A stretch of DNA of 64,000 nt from Saprospiraceae bacterium. GTDB lineage: Bacteria > Bacteroidota > Bacteroidia > Chitinophagales > Saprospiraceae. Made by a program: the position numbers and the translations under genes. A model generated the notes under the pieces. The model saw nothing but the letters and a program-made list of their open reading frames with translations, was not told where the DNA came from and did not search any database. Shown here piece after piece: positions 42,701 to 52,550 of this stretch. The stretch lies in assembly GCA_016716185.1 (NCBI GenBank), contig JADJWV010000002.1, positions 1,092,501 to 1,156,500 of the forward strand, read 5' to 3'. Within the stretch, counting starts at the first letter, position 1. Every line of letters starts with the position of its first letter.

Positions 42701-45700
42701 CAGCATCAACCAGGTGCCCGGCCAGAGTTCTGTAAATACGCTAACCATTCGTCCGGCTGCAGGAAACACGGCGACATTATCAGGTTCTTCAACCACCAGT
42801 ATCATAAAACTAAATGGCGCTGATTGGGTGATCCTCGATGGTTCCAATTCCGGAGGTACGGATCAAAATTGGACTATTTGGAATACTTCAACAGGAACTA
42901 GTACAGCGGCGATTTGGGTTTCAAGTCTTGGTACTGGAATGGGTGCAACAAATAACACCATCAAAAATTGTTGGGTTGCTGCAGGCTCTATCACAGTCAC
43001 TTCAACTTTTGCTATCCATGTGGGAGGCATTACCATAAGCACTGCAGGCATTGGCGATGATAATGACAATTTAACGATTCAAAACAATAGCTTGTGGAGA
43101 GCGTATTACGGTGTTTACTCGAGAGCTTCTTCGACAGGAAAAAATGATAATACCAGAATTATTAAGAACCTGATAGGTTCAGATATTCCGACGGATCAAA
43201 TCGGAAAATATGGAATCCAAATTTACGAATCTGAGGATGCTCTTATCGAAGAGAATTCAATAATCAAAATAGTTGGATCAATTACAAATCCTACAGCTAT
43301 CAGAGTTGAAACAGGAGTAACCAACAGTTTGATTTCTAAAAACAGAATCCGGAATATCGAATACAATGGAACTGGTGGATACGGTGGAAAAGGAATTGAT
43401 GTTGCTGCACAGGCAAATGCCAATCTAACCATAGCCAATAATTTCATTTCGAAATTAAGAGGGGACGGATGGTCAACCATTACTTCAGATGCTATTGTTG
43501 GTATTCGAATATTAACTCCTAGTACAGGAATAAATGTTTACCACAACACTGTTGTATTAGATGCAACTATTTCGAGATCATCAACTGCGGACATCAGTGC
43601 AGCCATTTATTTTCATTCTGCTGCTGCAGCGTTAAATGTAAAAAATAATATTTTTATAAATAAGCTCGATAACATCACAGGAACTGCAAAAGCTTATTCG
43701 ATCTTTTCAGATGCACCTGCTTCCGCTTTCAACACCATCGATAATAATAATTATTTTGTGGGTGGTCCGGAAGGTGTTTTTGGCAGGATTCCGGGAGCGG
43801 TCGATGTGTTGGATTTAGCCGCCTGGAAAAGTTTTACAGGAAAAGATATTCTTTCTTTAAACCTGGATCCTGTATTTGTGGATAGTACTGATTTGCATCT
43901 GACAACAAATGCGGCAAACACTTGTCTGAACCAAAGCGCGATGGTTATACCGGGTATCACCATGGATATTGATAATCAAACCAGAAGTTTGTCAAATCCG
44001 GATATCGGCGCAGATGAATTCAATCCGGGCGGAAATTTAACCATTGCGGTTACGGAAACTTCAGGGACCCCGAACGATAAATTTATTTGTTCCGGATCGG
44101 CTGGCACTCTGACCGTAACTGGCGGTTCAACTCATAAGTGGTCCACCGGAGAAACCACCAGTGCCATTACTAAGGCGCCTCTGACAACAACCATATACAA
44201 CGATACAGTTACTCTGGCTGCAGGTTGCAAAGTGGTCATGTTCGATACCTTAAAAGTTCTTCCAAGTCCAAATGCAGCAGTTGTTCCACCAGCAGCCACT
44301 ATCTGTAGCGGTTCAAGCATCATTCTCACCGCAACCGGAGGGACTTCTTTTCTGTGGAATACAGGCTCCACAAGCGCAAGTATCAACGTTTCTCCTGCAA
44401 TGACAACGACATATACGGTTACGGTTACCGCCCCTAATGGTTGTACCGGACTGGCGACTTCAACAGTGACTGTTTTGTCTGCACCTGTTGCTGCAATTTC
44501 ACCAGCAGCTCCAACGCTTTGTTCCGGTTCGAGCCAAATGCTTACAGCTTCCGGAGGAGGAACTTATGAATGGAGCACAGGTTCTACCAATGCGTCTATA
44601 ACAGTAAATCCAGGTTCCACAACGACTTATACGGTTACGGTAACCGGAGGCAATGGATGTACGGACACAGAGACAGTAACAGTCTCGGTGATCACGGGTG
44701 TTGGGATCACACAGACCATTGTTCAGCCTTCCGATTGCTTTACCGAAGACGGTTCCATCGATGTTTCAGTGAGCGGTGTAAGTCCATTCACTTACAATTG
44801 GTTTACCCCCGATGGTAGCGGACTGATCAATGGGCAGCAAGATCAACCTGCGCTTTCCGTTGGAAGTTATTTGCTTACCGTAACTTCAACGGGTAATGGA
44901 TGTTCTTCCACCAAGGCATATTCATTGACCGGACCCGGTAATTGTGGTACCTGTCCGAGTGTGAACTCACTCATTAAAAGTGTAAGTACCGTTTGTAAGA
45001 CCACTACCTTCACATTAACCGCAAACGTGGCTGGAATGGGAACCTTGTATGGGGTTCTATTTAAGTACTCTACGGTTGCACTTCCGAATCCTTATTCCGG
45101 AGGAACAACACTGGGCATTGTGCCCAACGCCGGGTTGACTGGTGGTGGTACGATGGCAGTTTTAAATACAAGCATACCTTTACAAGGCGATTATTTCATA
45201 TACGCAATTCTGTCTCCAACCCCAATCAGCCCTGCCTGCAGACCGTTTGCATCCAATACCATTAAAGTCTTGAAATGCGAGCCCGAAATTACGGATCCAT
45301 GTTCATGCAAGAATAATGCTACAACTTTGACGAATGGTCAATTCAATGAAACCATTACCATCAATGCTCCAAGCGGACAAGTTTGGATCAAAACAAATAG
45401 CACCGGACTTTATTTAAGCTCAAGCCCTGCTCCTCCAGCCGCACCGATTGCAATACCGAATGGAACTGCACTCACGGAAGTTGTTTTAGGCGGTGGAGTA
45501 AGTAATTATGTTTTAACTGGTGTTCACGTCGATGCGCTGGGCTACACTGCAACATTTTCAAATGGTAACATCACACAACCCATAGGAAATACCTGTTACT
45601 ATCCAAACCCAAGCATTGTAGGTTTAGCGAATACCTATTGTGCCAATGATCCTTCAGTTCCTTTGGTTGGAAATGCACAGCTGGGAGATGGATCCGGACC

Positions 45701-48700
45701 CGCAATGGGAACCGGAAGTTTTACCATCAATGGAAATGCGGCAACAGTTTTCAATCCTGCAGCCTTAGGTGCCGGAACTCATTTGGTTGTTTTCACTTTT
45801 GATGCTGCCGATGGTGTTCCGAATCCTCAACATCCGGGTTGCATTCAATCGGTTTCTCAATCAGTTGTGGTTAACCCCGTGCCTACGGTGAATGCTGTAA
45901 CAAACAGATTCCTTTGCGTCGGACAAACATCGACTGCTATTGTATTTACCGGAAGTCCTGCGGGTACTGTATTCAACTGGACCCGAACACCTGAAGCCAT
46001 AGGACTTGCAGTGACCAGCGGAAGCGGGTCAGTTCCTGCTTTTGTCGGAACGAATGCAGGAACAACGCCACTCACTTCTACCTTTACAGTGACTCCTGTC
46101 TTTGCCAATTCGGGAAGATCTTGTCCTGGAACTCCAATAACGTTTACGATTACTGTGAATCCGACACCTACTGTGAATGCGATTCCAGATGTTCAATATT
46201 GCCATGGAGATGTAACTGCAATAATTAATTTTACCGGCAATGTTCCCGGAGCCGTATACAACTGGACCAGAACACCTGAACCGATCGGGTTGGCAGCAAC
46301 CAATGGAAGCAACAGCGTGCCTTCATTTGTAACAACGAACCCAAGTGCAGCCAGGATTACCAGTACTTTTACTGTGACGCCGAGTTTCACCAATGGAGGA
46401 GTAACTTGTACCGGATCGCCTATTACCTTTAGAATTTCCGTTCTCCCACAACCGGTAGCCAGATGTAGAGACATCACCGTATATCTCGATGATAACGGAA
46501 TGGTCAGTATCACTACTGCTGATGTCGATAACGGCAGCACAGCAGCCACCCTGAGTTTGAGTAAAACAGACTTTAATTGTGGAAATACTGGACCAAACAA
46601 CGTATTATTGACAGCAAGAGATTCCTGCGGGAAGTCTTCAACCTGTACATCTGTGGTAACTGTTTTAGATACCATAGCTCCAGTATTTTGGTGTCCGAAA
46701 GACTGGACGGTTAACCTCGATCCGGGAGAATGCAACAGGGCAATCAATTTTGATGACCCGGAAGCAACGGATAATTGTACAGTTGTCTCTTCGACTGCAA
46801 ACGGAGCTATAACTACTACATTTGCTTCCAATAATCAGTTTGCAGGAGCGATGTTCAATCTAACGAATATTAGTACCGGAGTGATTACGATCAATTCTAT
46901 AGCAACCAATATTTCTGCAGCTGTTGGAACCAACGTCATTGTGCAAGTTTACTATACTCCTACAACCTATATTGGTAAAGAAACCAATGCAGCTTTATGG
47001 ACATTATTAGGTACGGGTAATGCGCCTTGTGCAGGACTCAACCAACCTACCTTGTTTAATATTGGTGGATTGGCTTTAAATCCGGGCCAAGCTTATGGTA
47101 TCTATGTGCATCTTGTAAATTATACAGCCGGTGCCATAGCTTTCCGTTATACAAATGGAACAAATACATACAATAATGGGGATTTAAGTCTTTTTGCAGG
47201 TGTGGGAAAAGCTACTCCTGCATTTACTGGTGCAACGTTTGCAAGCCGAATATTCAATGGCACACTCAACTATACAAAAAATGTAATTATAGGTGCTGAT
47301 CCTACGGTTACACAAATTGATAATTCAGGTTATAAGAACGGAGATTTCTTCCCAAGAGGTACAACCTGTTTGAGTTACCGGGCAACAGATTTTTCAGGAA
47401 ATTCTTCAGTTTGTTCGTTCTGTATCACCTTGAATGAATATACAAATCCAAATTCAGAATTGGCATGTAATGATGAAATTCAGGTCAGCTTAGATGAGAA
47501 TTGTTCGGCTACCATCGGAGCCGACGAACTTCTTTCTGGTGGTCCTTACAGATGTTTCGACGATTACAGGATCATCGTTCAGGATTGGATCACCGGACAG
47601 GTTATCGATCGAAATCCAAATCTGAGAGGATCGCAGGTCGGAATCCAGGATATTGGCAGAGAGTTTAAAGTCACCGTCATCGATACCATCACCGGAAACA
47701 GTTGCTGGGGACATGCCGTAGTCGAAGATAAGATTGCACCGCAGTTGATCTGTGCAAGAGATACTTGTGTTCCCTGTGGTTCAACCTTGACGACGCCGTT
47801 TTATATGGGCACACCTACAGTTATTGAAAATTGTGGAGGAGCTTCATTGAGTTATGCGGACAAAGTTGAACAGGGAGGATGTGGATTTGATTTTGAAGAA
47901 AGAATAACCAGAACCTGGGTAGCGGTTGATGCTTCCGGAAACAGAAATGTTTGCGTACAGGTCATCACCGTAGCAATTGCAACTTTGGCAGATGTAGATG
48001 TTCCATTAAACTACGACGATATAGAAGAACCATCCCTGTCTTGTGATGGAAAAATCGATACAACAAAAGATTATTCAGCACATTATTTGCCTTCCCCTTA
48101 TTGCGTTGATGGATACTTGCTGGATTCTGCACATTGGTTTGCCACAGGAGGTTATCTGCCCAGTCCAAACGGCGATTTAGCAGGAGAGCGCTTGCCAAGA
48201 ACATTAGGTTGGAATTGTTTAGATACTGGTAGATACATTGGTCATCCAAGTCCATGGCCGGTTTATTGGCCGGCGCATCCGAGCTGGAGGCCCAATAATC
48301 CGCTTTGTTGGGGACCAGATGAAGTGGTGATGTGGCAGGGCACAGGTTATCCTTCTGCCTCCGATTGTTCCAATTTGGGAATTACATTTAATGATGTGCG
48401 TATCAATACAGCTGCTCCAAATTGCGATGCCGGTGAAGTTGGTTGTTTCAAAATAATTAGACAATGGACGGTGTTGGATTGGTGTGCAGGTAGCGTAGGT
48501 GGGCACAATCAAATAATTAAAGTGATCGACCGGGAAGGACCCCAAATTCTTTATCCAGATACGGTTACCGTAAATATGGATCCGTGGAATTGTGTGGGCA
48601 TCTGGGAAGTACCAAAACCATGGCTGCTCGACAATTGCAGCAATGAATTGCATTACAGCCTTGAAATAAACAGTGGCACCATTACAGGAAATGAAACAGA

Positions 48701-51700
48701 TGGTTATGTGATTGTCAATATTGAACGAGGGCTCAATGAAGCATTTATTGTTGCCGAAGATTGTTGTGGCAACATTACCAAAAGAAGAATAGCCTTTAAT
48801 GTTCCGGACAATACGCCTCCAATTGCTGTATGTGATCAACGAACAATTGTTAGTTTAACCGGCAACCAAAGTCCAAATGATAACTTTGGTAAAGTCTTTG
48901 CCAAAGATCTGGATCAGGGCAGTTTTGATAATTGCTCGCCACACGTATTCTTTAAAGTGATCCGCATGGAACAATTAAGGGGTACCAATAATGGTAGCAA
49001 TGCCAATCAATCAGACAATGGTACCAATTGCGCGGGTGTGAATGGAGACGATAATGCTGTTCTTGAAGGCAATCAAATTTATTTCGACGATCATGTTAAA
49101 TTCTGTTGCAGCGATGTAGGCAGAAGTATTATGGTTGTATTCCGGGTGTTTGATGTGGAAACGGGTGCAGGCCCGATTGCTCCGGCCAGGATGAATCCGG
49201 GTGGAAACCTGTTCAACCATTTTACCGATTGCATGATTGAAGTAGAAGTTCAGGATAAGAGTGTACCTACGGTAGTCGCTCCACCAAATATTGTGGTAAG
49301 CTGCTGGTTCTGGTTTGATGTCGATAATCTCGATGATCCCAATGATCCCACTTTTGGCCGGGTTGTAAATGACCTCACTGAAAGAAGGAAAGTGGTGACG
49401 AAAGATCTGGTATGCTACAACTATTGTTTGAGAAACGATATTACCGGTTATCCCGGATTTGTACCGGGTGCACCTCCCTCAAACCCACCTGCATGGAATC
49501 GTGCGTGCCAATACTATCAGGAATTATTTGACACCGCTCATGCCGATCGCAAGCATGAATTAACCTGGGGATTTGATGGCATGGTGCTCAATGCCTGTGG
49601 AACGAACTTCAGTATTTCTGTGAATGATAACCGTGAATGTGGACAAGGTCAGTTGACCAGAACGGTTGTGGCACGCGGACCAAATGGCATCAGCGTAACC
49701 GCAACACAAACCATTTGGGTTGTTGATTGCGATCCTTTCTATATCAACAGAGACGACAACTGCGATTCAGACGATGACATCACTTGGCCGGGCAATTGTA
49801 CCGGTCAGGCAACTACCATTGCAGGATGTGGTGCAGACATAAGTCCGGATAACCCACTTCTTGGAAGACCTACTGTAGAGAACAATGCCGATGATCTGTG
49901 CGCACTCATCAGTATTGAATACACCGATGAGATATTCACCATTGAGCCGGATGCCTGTTTCAAGGTACTCCGTACCTGGGTGGTTATCGATTGGTGTCAA
50001 TACGATCCAAGCCTGGATCCGTTGAATGGGCGTTGGGAATATTTACAGATCATAAAAGTGACCGATACCGATAAGCCAACCGTGACCATTGCATTTGGCG
50101 ATCCATGTCAACCCGCTGTGAAAAATCCCGTAGACAATATTTGCTATGCTCCAGTGGTTGTTACAGCAAGTGCAACGGACAATTGCAGTCCGTTGGATTG
50201 GTTATTCTACGATTACAAGATTGACCTTTACAACGATGGAATCGGTCAACATTCAGGATATGATTTAGCTGTAGGTCCATTAACTCAAAAAGACTTTGCT
50301 GCTGGTAAAAGACCTGTGAAAAATCACAATCCTCTTGCAGATAATCCAAACGATCCTTTCAATGCCAGTGGAAATTATCCGGTTGGAATACATAAATTCT
50401 GCTGGTTTGTCGAAGATGGTTGTGGAAATATCTCAAGCCGTTGCGAAGTATTTGAAGTGACCGATTGCAAAGCACCGACACCATATTGTCATGTTGGTGC
50501 GATTACAACCATCATGCCAACCAGTGGTTGCATTACCATTTGGGCAAAGGATCTCGATGCAGGAAGTTTTGATAATTGCACACCTGCCGGGGACCTGAGA
50601 ATTTATTTTGGTGATTTTGACAGTGACAGTTTGACTATTTGCTGTGATGATTTTGTATCCAATAGAATTGACGATGAACTGATTATTCCTGTGATCATTT
50701 GCGTAGAAGACCAGGAAGGAAATAAAGATTGTTGTGAAACAACAATAATCATTCTGGATTCAAAAGATACTTGTCCAAACGGTGGTTCATTCGGACGCAT
50801 TACCGGGGAATTGATGACTCTGAATAATGAAGGAACAGAAAATGTCGAAGTTGAATTGTTGGATAGCAGAATCATGATGAAGCAGATGAAAACGGTAAAT
50901 GATGGTAAGTACTTATTCGGCGATCTTCCTGTAGGACTTGCAAAAGAGTATGTTGTAAAGCCTGCCAGGACAGATGATCCATTGAACGGAGTCAGTACTG
51001 CGGATATCGTAAAGATTCAAAGACATATTCTTGGAATCGAATCATTGAACAGTTCATACAAGCTGATTGCAGCTGATGTAAATGAAAGTAAGACGATAAC
51101 CGCGGCAGATGTTTCGGAAATCAGAAAGTTGATCCTTGGTGTTATCAATGAATTTGGTAAAACTGAAAGTTGGACATTTGTTCCTTCAGAGTATGTCTTT
51201 CCTGATCCAGCTCAACCCTGGAATGCTCCAAGAGAAGTAACCGTTCCGCTTCCGACTCCAGTAAAAGTGACCCAGGACTTCATTGCCATTAAAATGGGTG
51301 ACGTGACCAATAATGCCCGTGGTCATCATGTTCAGGGCAGTACCACAAGGTTCAATGGAAAACTGAATCTTGAAATTGAAAACAACAGTACTGTAGCAGG
51401 TGAACTGTACAGAGTTGAATTCAAATCAAGCAACTTTACCAACATTTCAGGTTATCAGTTCACATTGAGATTCGATGGCCAGGCCTTGAGCTTTGAAGGA
51501 GTTGAAGCAGGTGTATTGAATGTCGATGAAAGCAACTTTGGAACAAACAGAATCAATGAAGGAATCTTAACTACCAGCTGGAACAATAAGGTTGCACAAA
51601 GTGCAGATGCTGATGTTACATTATTTACAGTAGTATTCCGTGCAAGCGGCCAGACTAACATTGGAAGCTTGCTGGCAATTACTTCAGATGTAACTTCAGC

Positions 51701-52040
51701 GGAAGCATACGATGCATCATTGAATATCAGAGACGTGAACCTTGGTGTACGTACGGAAAGAGGAGTGGTAGAATCCGGAGTATTCGAATTGTACCAGAAC
51801 TCACCGAACCCATTTGTTAAGGAAACCGTGATCAGCTATCGCTTACCTGAAGCAGGTGCAGTGAAACTGACCATCTACGATGTGACGGGCAAAGTATTGA
51901 GAGTATACGAAACACAGGGTGCAAAAGGACTGAATACCATGAAGGTACAGAAATCCGATCTGAACACCGGTGGAGTATTGTATTACCAGTTGGATGCTTT
52001 AAATCATACCGCAACTAAACGAATGGTTATTATTGAATAA
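39756..52040 (+). CDS. giant T9SS-secreted multidomain surface protein
   Basis: 4,094 residues. Signal peptide at 1-35 (ending SLYSQ). Two right-handed beta-helix regions lie at about 40-790 and 935-1415, each ending in the D-I-G-A-D motif (SDIGADAG, PDIGADEF), with an Ig-like insert between. Three Ig/PKD-like repeats with (W)STG.T..(I).V.P follow (about 1440-1660), a SprB-like unit, two PKD-like copies (about 2040-2230) and HYR-like domains with many (A/F)DNC(S/T) motifs, rich in cysteine (to about 3670). The C-terminal part has a carboxypeptidase-regulatory-like sandwich, a dockerin-like pair (TADIVKIQRHILG; DVNESKTITAADVSEIRKLI), a cohesin-like sandwich (about 3860-3995) and a type A sorting domain (NSPNPFVKETVISYRLPEAG to VIIE). 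It is probably an adhesin or matrix protein on the cell surface. No break in the reading frame. Confidence 0.9.
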   Translation: MKRRMQLFRAAIKAYLLSPSLVLFAFLFSTSLYSQVDVISSGGTPMASYTTLSAAFLAINSGTHTGTITVNITANTTEPVSGAILNASGAGAADYTSILVKPSGGAARTISGAATAGLALVQLNGADNVTFDGLNTGGNSLTIVNTTVSATSGTSTIHLQTDATFNIFTNLTVNGSGTMPVGTNGGNFWFGASSTSTGQDNNLISNCKIGPNGTNWNSKGIYSNGTSTTFNNSDNVVTNCEIFDYFGVTTQSAGIYITTASSAWTITNNKFYQTVSKTQTTGAIHAAIQIGSTNVDGCVITGNTIGYANAAGTGNYMYVGASTSSRMVGIYLSSHGTANKTIISNNFIQNISLSGILGTTTTTSAFIGIQISSGWADCNNNTVGSSDGSKTILITNSNTSTSEVYGIYSSVSIAGVTTEFNNNIIGAITHAQTGTAACGLIGLRAGNSTTNDLRIENNIIGGTGAELKTMNTSTTASLNGNSVIGIYIQTSPSQVLNNVISNLTTNNQSTGTATTASIHGIYVSSAATGANVSGNTIHTLSNTSPSANSWVNGITISTSTATLQVEKNFIHSLNISGTGTTATLNGIYINGGTTDFINNMIRLGITSGGTSITSGLAINGFNEVGGTVNRFYHNSVFIGGTGVATLSNATYAFSSTRTSGTREYLNNIFYNARSNGAGTGKHYAIRAGGTGVNPAGLLSNYNDLFVNGTGGFVGFYDLADRLTLSDWKTATGQDCNSVSGNPQFVNPTGTSSTVDLHISGAATPIERAAFPLALVTMDYDMQTRASFTPSDIGADAGNFAVLDMSGPIINVTPLEGICGTADTMVMNVNITDATGVPTMGSLVPRLYYRKNLGAWTSTAGVLTSGTGTNGNWKFTFVMANVGGVVIGDVIDYYFIAQDIAGPNISSNPACAVATDVNTVITVPSSLYSVAVKASLNGTYTVGVGGDFTTLTAAVTAYNNACLVGPVVFMLIDASYPSETFPISINQVPGQSSVNTLTIRPAAGNTATLSGSSTTSIIKLNGADWVILDGSNSGGTDQNWTIWNTSTGTSTAAIWVSSLGTGMGATNNTIKNCWVAAGSITVTSTFAIHVGGITISTAGIGDDNDNLTIQNNSLWRAYYGVYSRASSTGKNDNTRIIKNLIGSDIPTDQIGKYGIQIYESEDALIEENSIIKIVGSITNPTAIRVETGVTNSLISKNRIRNIEYNGTGGYGGKGIDVAAQANANLTIANNFISKLRGDGWSTITSDAIVGIRILTPSTGINVYHNTVVLDATISRSSTADISAAIYFHSAAAALNVKNNIFINKLDNITGTAKAYSIFSDAPASAFNTIDNNNYFVGGPEGVFGRIPGAVDVLDLAAWKSFTGKDILSLNLDPVFVDSTDLHLTTNAANTCLNQSAMVIPGITMDIDNQTRSLSNPDIGADEFNPGGNLTIAVTETSGTPNDKFICSGSAGTLTVTGGSTHKWSTGETTSAITKAPLTTTIYNDTVTLAAGCKVVMFDTLKVLPSPNAAVVPPAATICSGSSIILTATGGTSFLWNTGSTSASINVSPAMTTTYTVTVTAPNGCTGLATSTVTVLSAPVAAISPAAPTLCSGSSQMLTASGGGTYEWSTGSTNASITVNPGSTTTYTVTVTGGNGCTDTETVTVSVITGVGITQTIVQPSDCFTEDGSIDVSVSGVSPFTYNWFTPDGSGLINGQQDQPALSVGSYLLTVTSTGNGCSSTKAYSLTGPGNCGTCPSVNSLIKSVSTVCKTTTFTLTANVAGMGTLYGVLFKYSTVALPNPYSGGTTLGIVPNAGLTGGGTMAVLNTSIPLQGDYFIYAILSPTPISPACRPFASNTIKVLKCEPEITDPCSCKNNATTLTNGQFNETITINAPSGQVWIKTNSTGLYLSSSPAPPAAPIAIPNGTALTEVVLGGGVSNYVLTGVHVDALGYTATFSNGNITQPIGNTCYYPNPSIVGLANTYCANDPSVPLVGNAQLGDGSGPAMGTGSFTINGNAATVFNPAALGAGTHLVVFTFDAADGVPNPQHPGCIQSVSQSVVVNPVPTVNAVTNRFLCVGQTSTAIVFTGSPAGTVFNWTRTPEAIGLAVTSGSGSVPAFVGTNAGTTPLTSTFTVTPVFANSGRSCPGTPITFTITVNPTPTVNAIPDVQYCHGDVTAIINFTGNVPGAVYNWTRTPEPIGLAATNGSNSVPSFVTTNPSAARITSTFTVTPSFTNGGVTCTGSPITFRISVLPQPVARCRDITVYLDDNGMVSITTADVDNGSTAATLSLSKTDFNCGNTGPNNVLLTARDSCGKSSTCTSVVTVLDTIAPVFWCPKDWTVNLDPGECNRAINFDDPEATDNCTVVSSTANGAITTTFASNNQFAGAMFNLTNISTGVITINSIATNISAAVGTNVIVQVYYTPTTYIGKETNAALWTLLGTGNAPCAGLNQPTLFNIGGLALNPGQAYGIYVHLVNYTAGAIAFRYTNGTNTYNNGDLSLFAGVGKATPAFTGATFASRIFNGTLNYTKNVIIGADPTVTQIDNSGYKNGDFFPRGTTCLSYRATDFSGNSSVCSFCITLNEYTNPNSELACNDEIQVSLDENCSATIGADELLSGGPYRCFDDYRIIVQDWITGQVIDRNPNLRGSQVGIQDIGREFKVTVIDTITGNSCWGHAVVEDKIAPQLICARDTCVPCGSTLTTPFYMGTPTVIENCGGASLSYADKVEQGGCGFDFEERITRTWVAVDASGNRNVCVQVITVAIATLADVDVPLNYDDIEEPSLSCDGKIDTTKDYSAHYLPSPYCVDGYLLDSAHWFATGGYLPSPNGDLAGERLPRTLGWNCLDTGRYIGHPSPWPVYWPAHPSWRPNNPLCWGPDEVVMWQGTGYPSASDCSNLGITFNDVRINTAAPNCDAGEVGCFKIIRQWTVLDWCAGSVGGHNQIIKVIDREGPQILYPDTVTVNMDPWNCVGIWEVPKPWLLDNCSNELHYSLEINSGTITGNETDGYVIVNIERGLNEAFIVAEDCCGNITKRRIAFNVPDNTPPIAVCDQRTIVSLTGNQSPNDNFGKVFAKDLDQGSFDNCSPHVFFKVIRMEQLRGTNNGSNANQSDNGTNCAGVNGDDNAVLEGNQIYFDDHVKFCCSDVGRSIMVVFRVFDVETGAGPIAPARMNPGGNLFNHFTDCMIEVEVQDKSVPTVVAPPNIVVSCWFWFDVDNLDDPNDPTFGRVVNDLTERRKVVTKDLVCYNYCLRNDITGYPGFVPGAPPSNPPAWNRACQYYQELFDTAHADRKHELTWGFDGMVLNACGTNFSISVNDNRECGQGQLTRTVVARGPNGISVTATQTIWVVDCDPFYINRDDNCDSDDDITWPGNCTGQATTIAGCGADISPDNPLLGRPTVENNADDLCALISIEYTDEIFTIEPDACFKVLRTWVVIDWCQYDPSLDPLNGRWEYLQIIKVTDTDKPTVTIAFGDPCQPAVKNPVDNICYAPVVVTASATDNCSPLDWLFYDYKIDLYNDGIGQHSGYDLAVGPLTQKDFAAGKRPVKNHNPLADNPNDPFNASGNYPVGIHKFCWFVEDGCGNISSRCEVFEVTDCKAPTPYCHVGAITTIMPTSGCITIWAKDLDAGSFDNCTPAGDLRIYFGDFDSDSLTICCDDFVSNRIDDELIIPVIICVEDQEGNKDCCETTIIILDSKDTCPNGGSFGRITGELMTLNNEGTENVEVELLDSRIMMKQMKTVNDGKYLFGDLPVGLAKEYVVKPARTDDPLNGVSTADIVKIQRHILGIESLNSSYKLIAADVNESKTITAADVSEIRKLILGVINEFGKTESWTFVPSEYVFPDPAQPWNAPREVTVPLPTPVKVTQDFIAIKMGDVTNNARGHHVQGSTTRFNGKLNLEIENNSTVAGELYRVEFKSSNFTNISGYQFTLRFDGQALSFEGVEAGVLNVDESNFGTNRINEGILTTSWNNKVAQSADADVTLFTVVFRASGQTNIGSLLAITSDVTSAEAYDASLNIRDVNLGVRTERGVVESGVFELYQNSPNPFVKETVISYRLPEAGAVKLTIYDVTGKVLRVYETQGAKGLNTMKVQKSDLNTGGVLYYQLDALNHTATKRMVIIE

Positions 52041-52083
52041 ATTGATTGCAATCAAGATTAATTACTTAAAATGAAATTTATTT

Positions 52084-52467
52084 ATGAAAAATAGTTTTTT
52101 AATTATCCTCCTGGCATTTATTGCTTCGGGATATGCATTTTCGCAGACAGGGCAGGTTCCGGAATTGGTGAATGTTGAAACTGCTGCCAGATTGGTTAAT
52201 GAAAAAATGGAAGCCATGCAAATTCAGATCAATGAAATCCTTCAAGGTGGAGGTCAGGTTGATCAGGGTCTGCAGTCTAAACACGACCTTTATAAAGCCG
52301 TGTTGGATATTCTGGTTGCCCACAATTCTGGTATGACTACCTTTTATGCACTTGCTTCAAATTGCAATTACAAGGAACTTACTACTGATGAAGAGGCCCA
52401 CGAGGAATTTATGAAGGGCAATTGGGATGAAAATATGACCAGCCTTATTGAGTTATTGACTAAATAG
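52084..52467 (+). CDS. small secreted protein of unknown function
   Basis: 127 residues with a signal peptide (MKNSFLIILLAFIASGYAFS, then Q). The mature part is mostly helical and acidic, with one cysteine. I see no known domain. It starts 44 bases after the giant gene and ends before a strong terminator (52491-52529), so it may be co-transcribed with the giant protein and act with it, for example as a chaperone or partner (inference only). Confidence 0.6.
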   Translation: MKNSFLIILLAFIASGYAFSQTGQVPELVNVETAARLVNEKMEAMQIQINEILQGGGQVDQGLQSKHDLYKAVLDILVAHNSGMTTFYALASNCNYKELTTDEEAHEEFMKGNWDENMTSLIELLTK

Positions 52468-52490
52468 ATCATAATCCAATAACTTTGTTA

Positions 52491-52529
52491 AAAGCTTACT
52501 GAAAACAACATTTTCAGTAAGCTTTTTTT
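52491..52529 (+). terminator. strong Rho-independent terminator
   Basis: AAAGCTTACTGAAAA, a five-base loop and the exact complement TTTTCAGTAAGCTTT, then further T. A 15-base perfect stem that ends the giant-protein operon. Confidence 0.9.
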
Positions 52530-52550
52530 AATTTTAGATTAAAAATCAAT

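Noticed and set aside
46193..46831. A 212-residue frame antisense to the giant surface protein
   Set aside because: It mirrors the codon bias of the sense gene, which is clearly coding; the translation is Val/Thr/Pro-rich noise.
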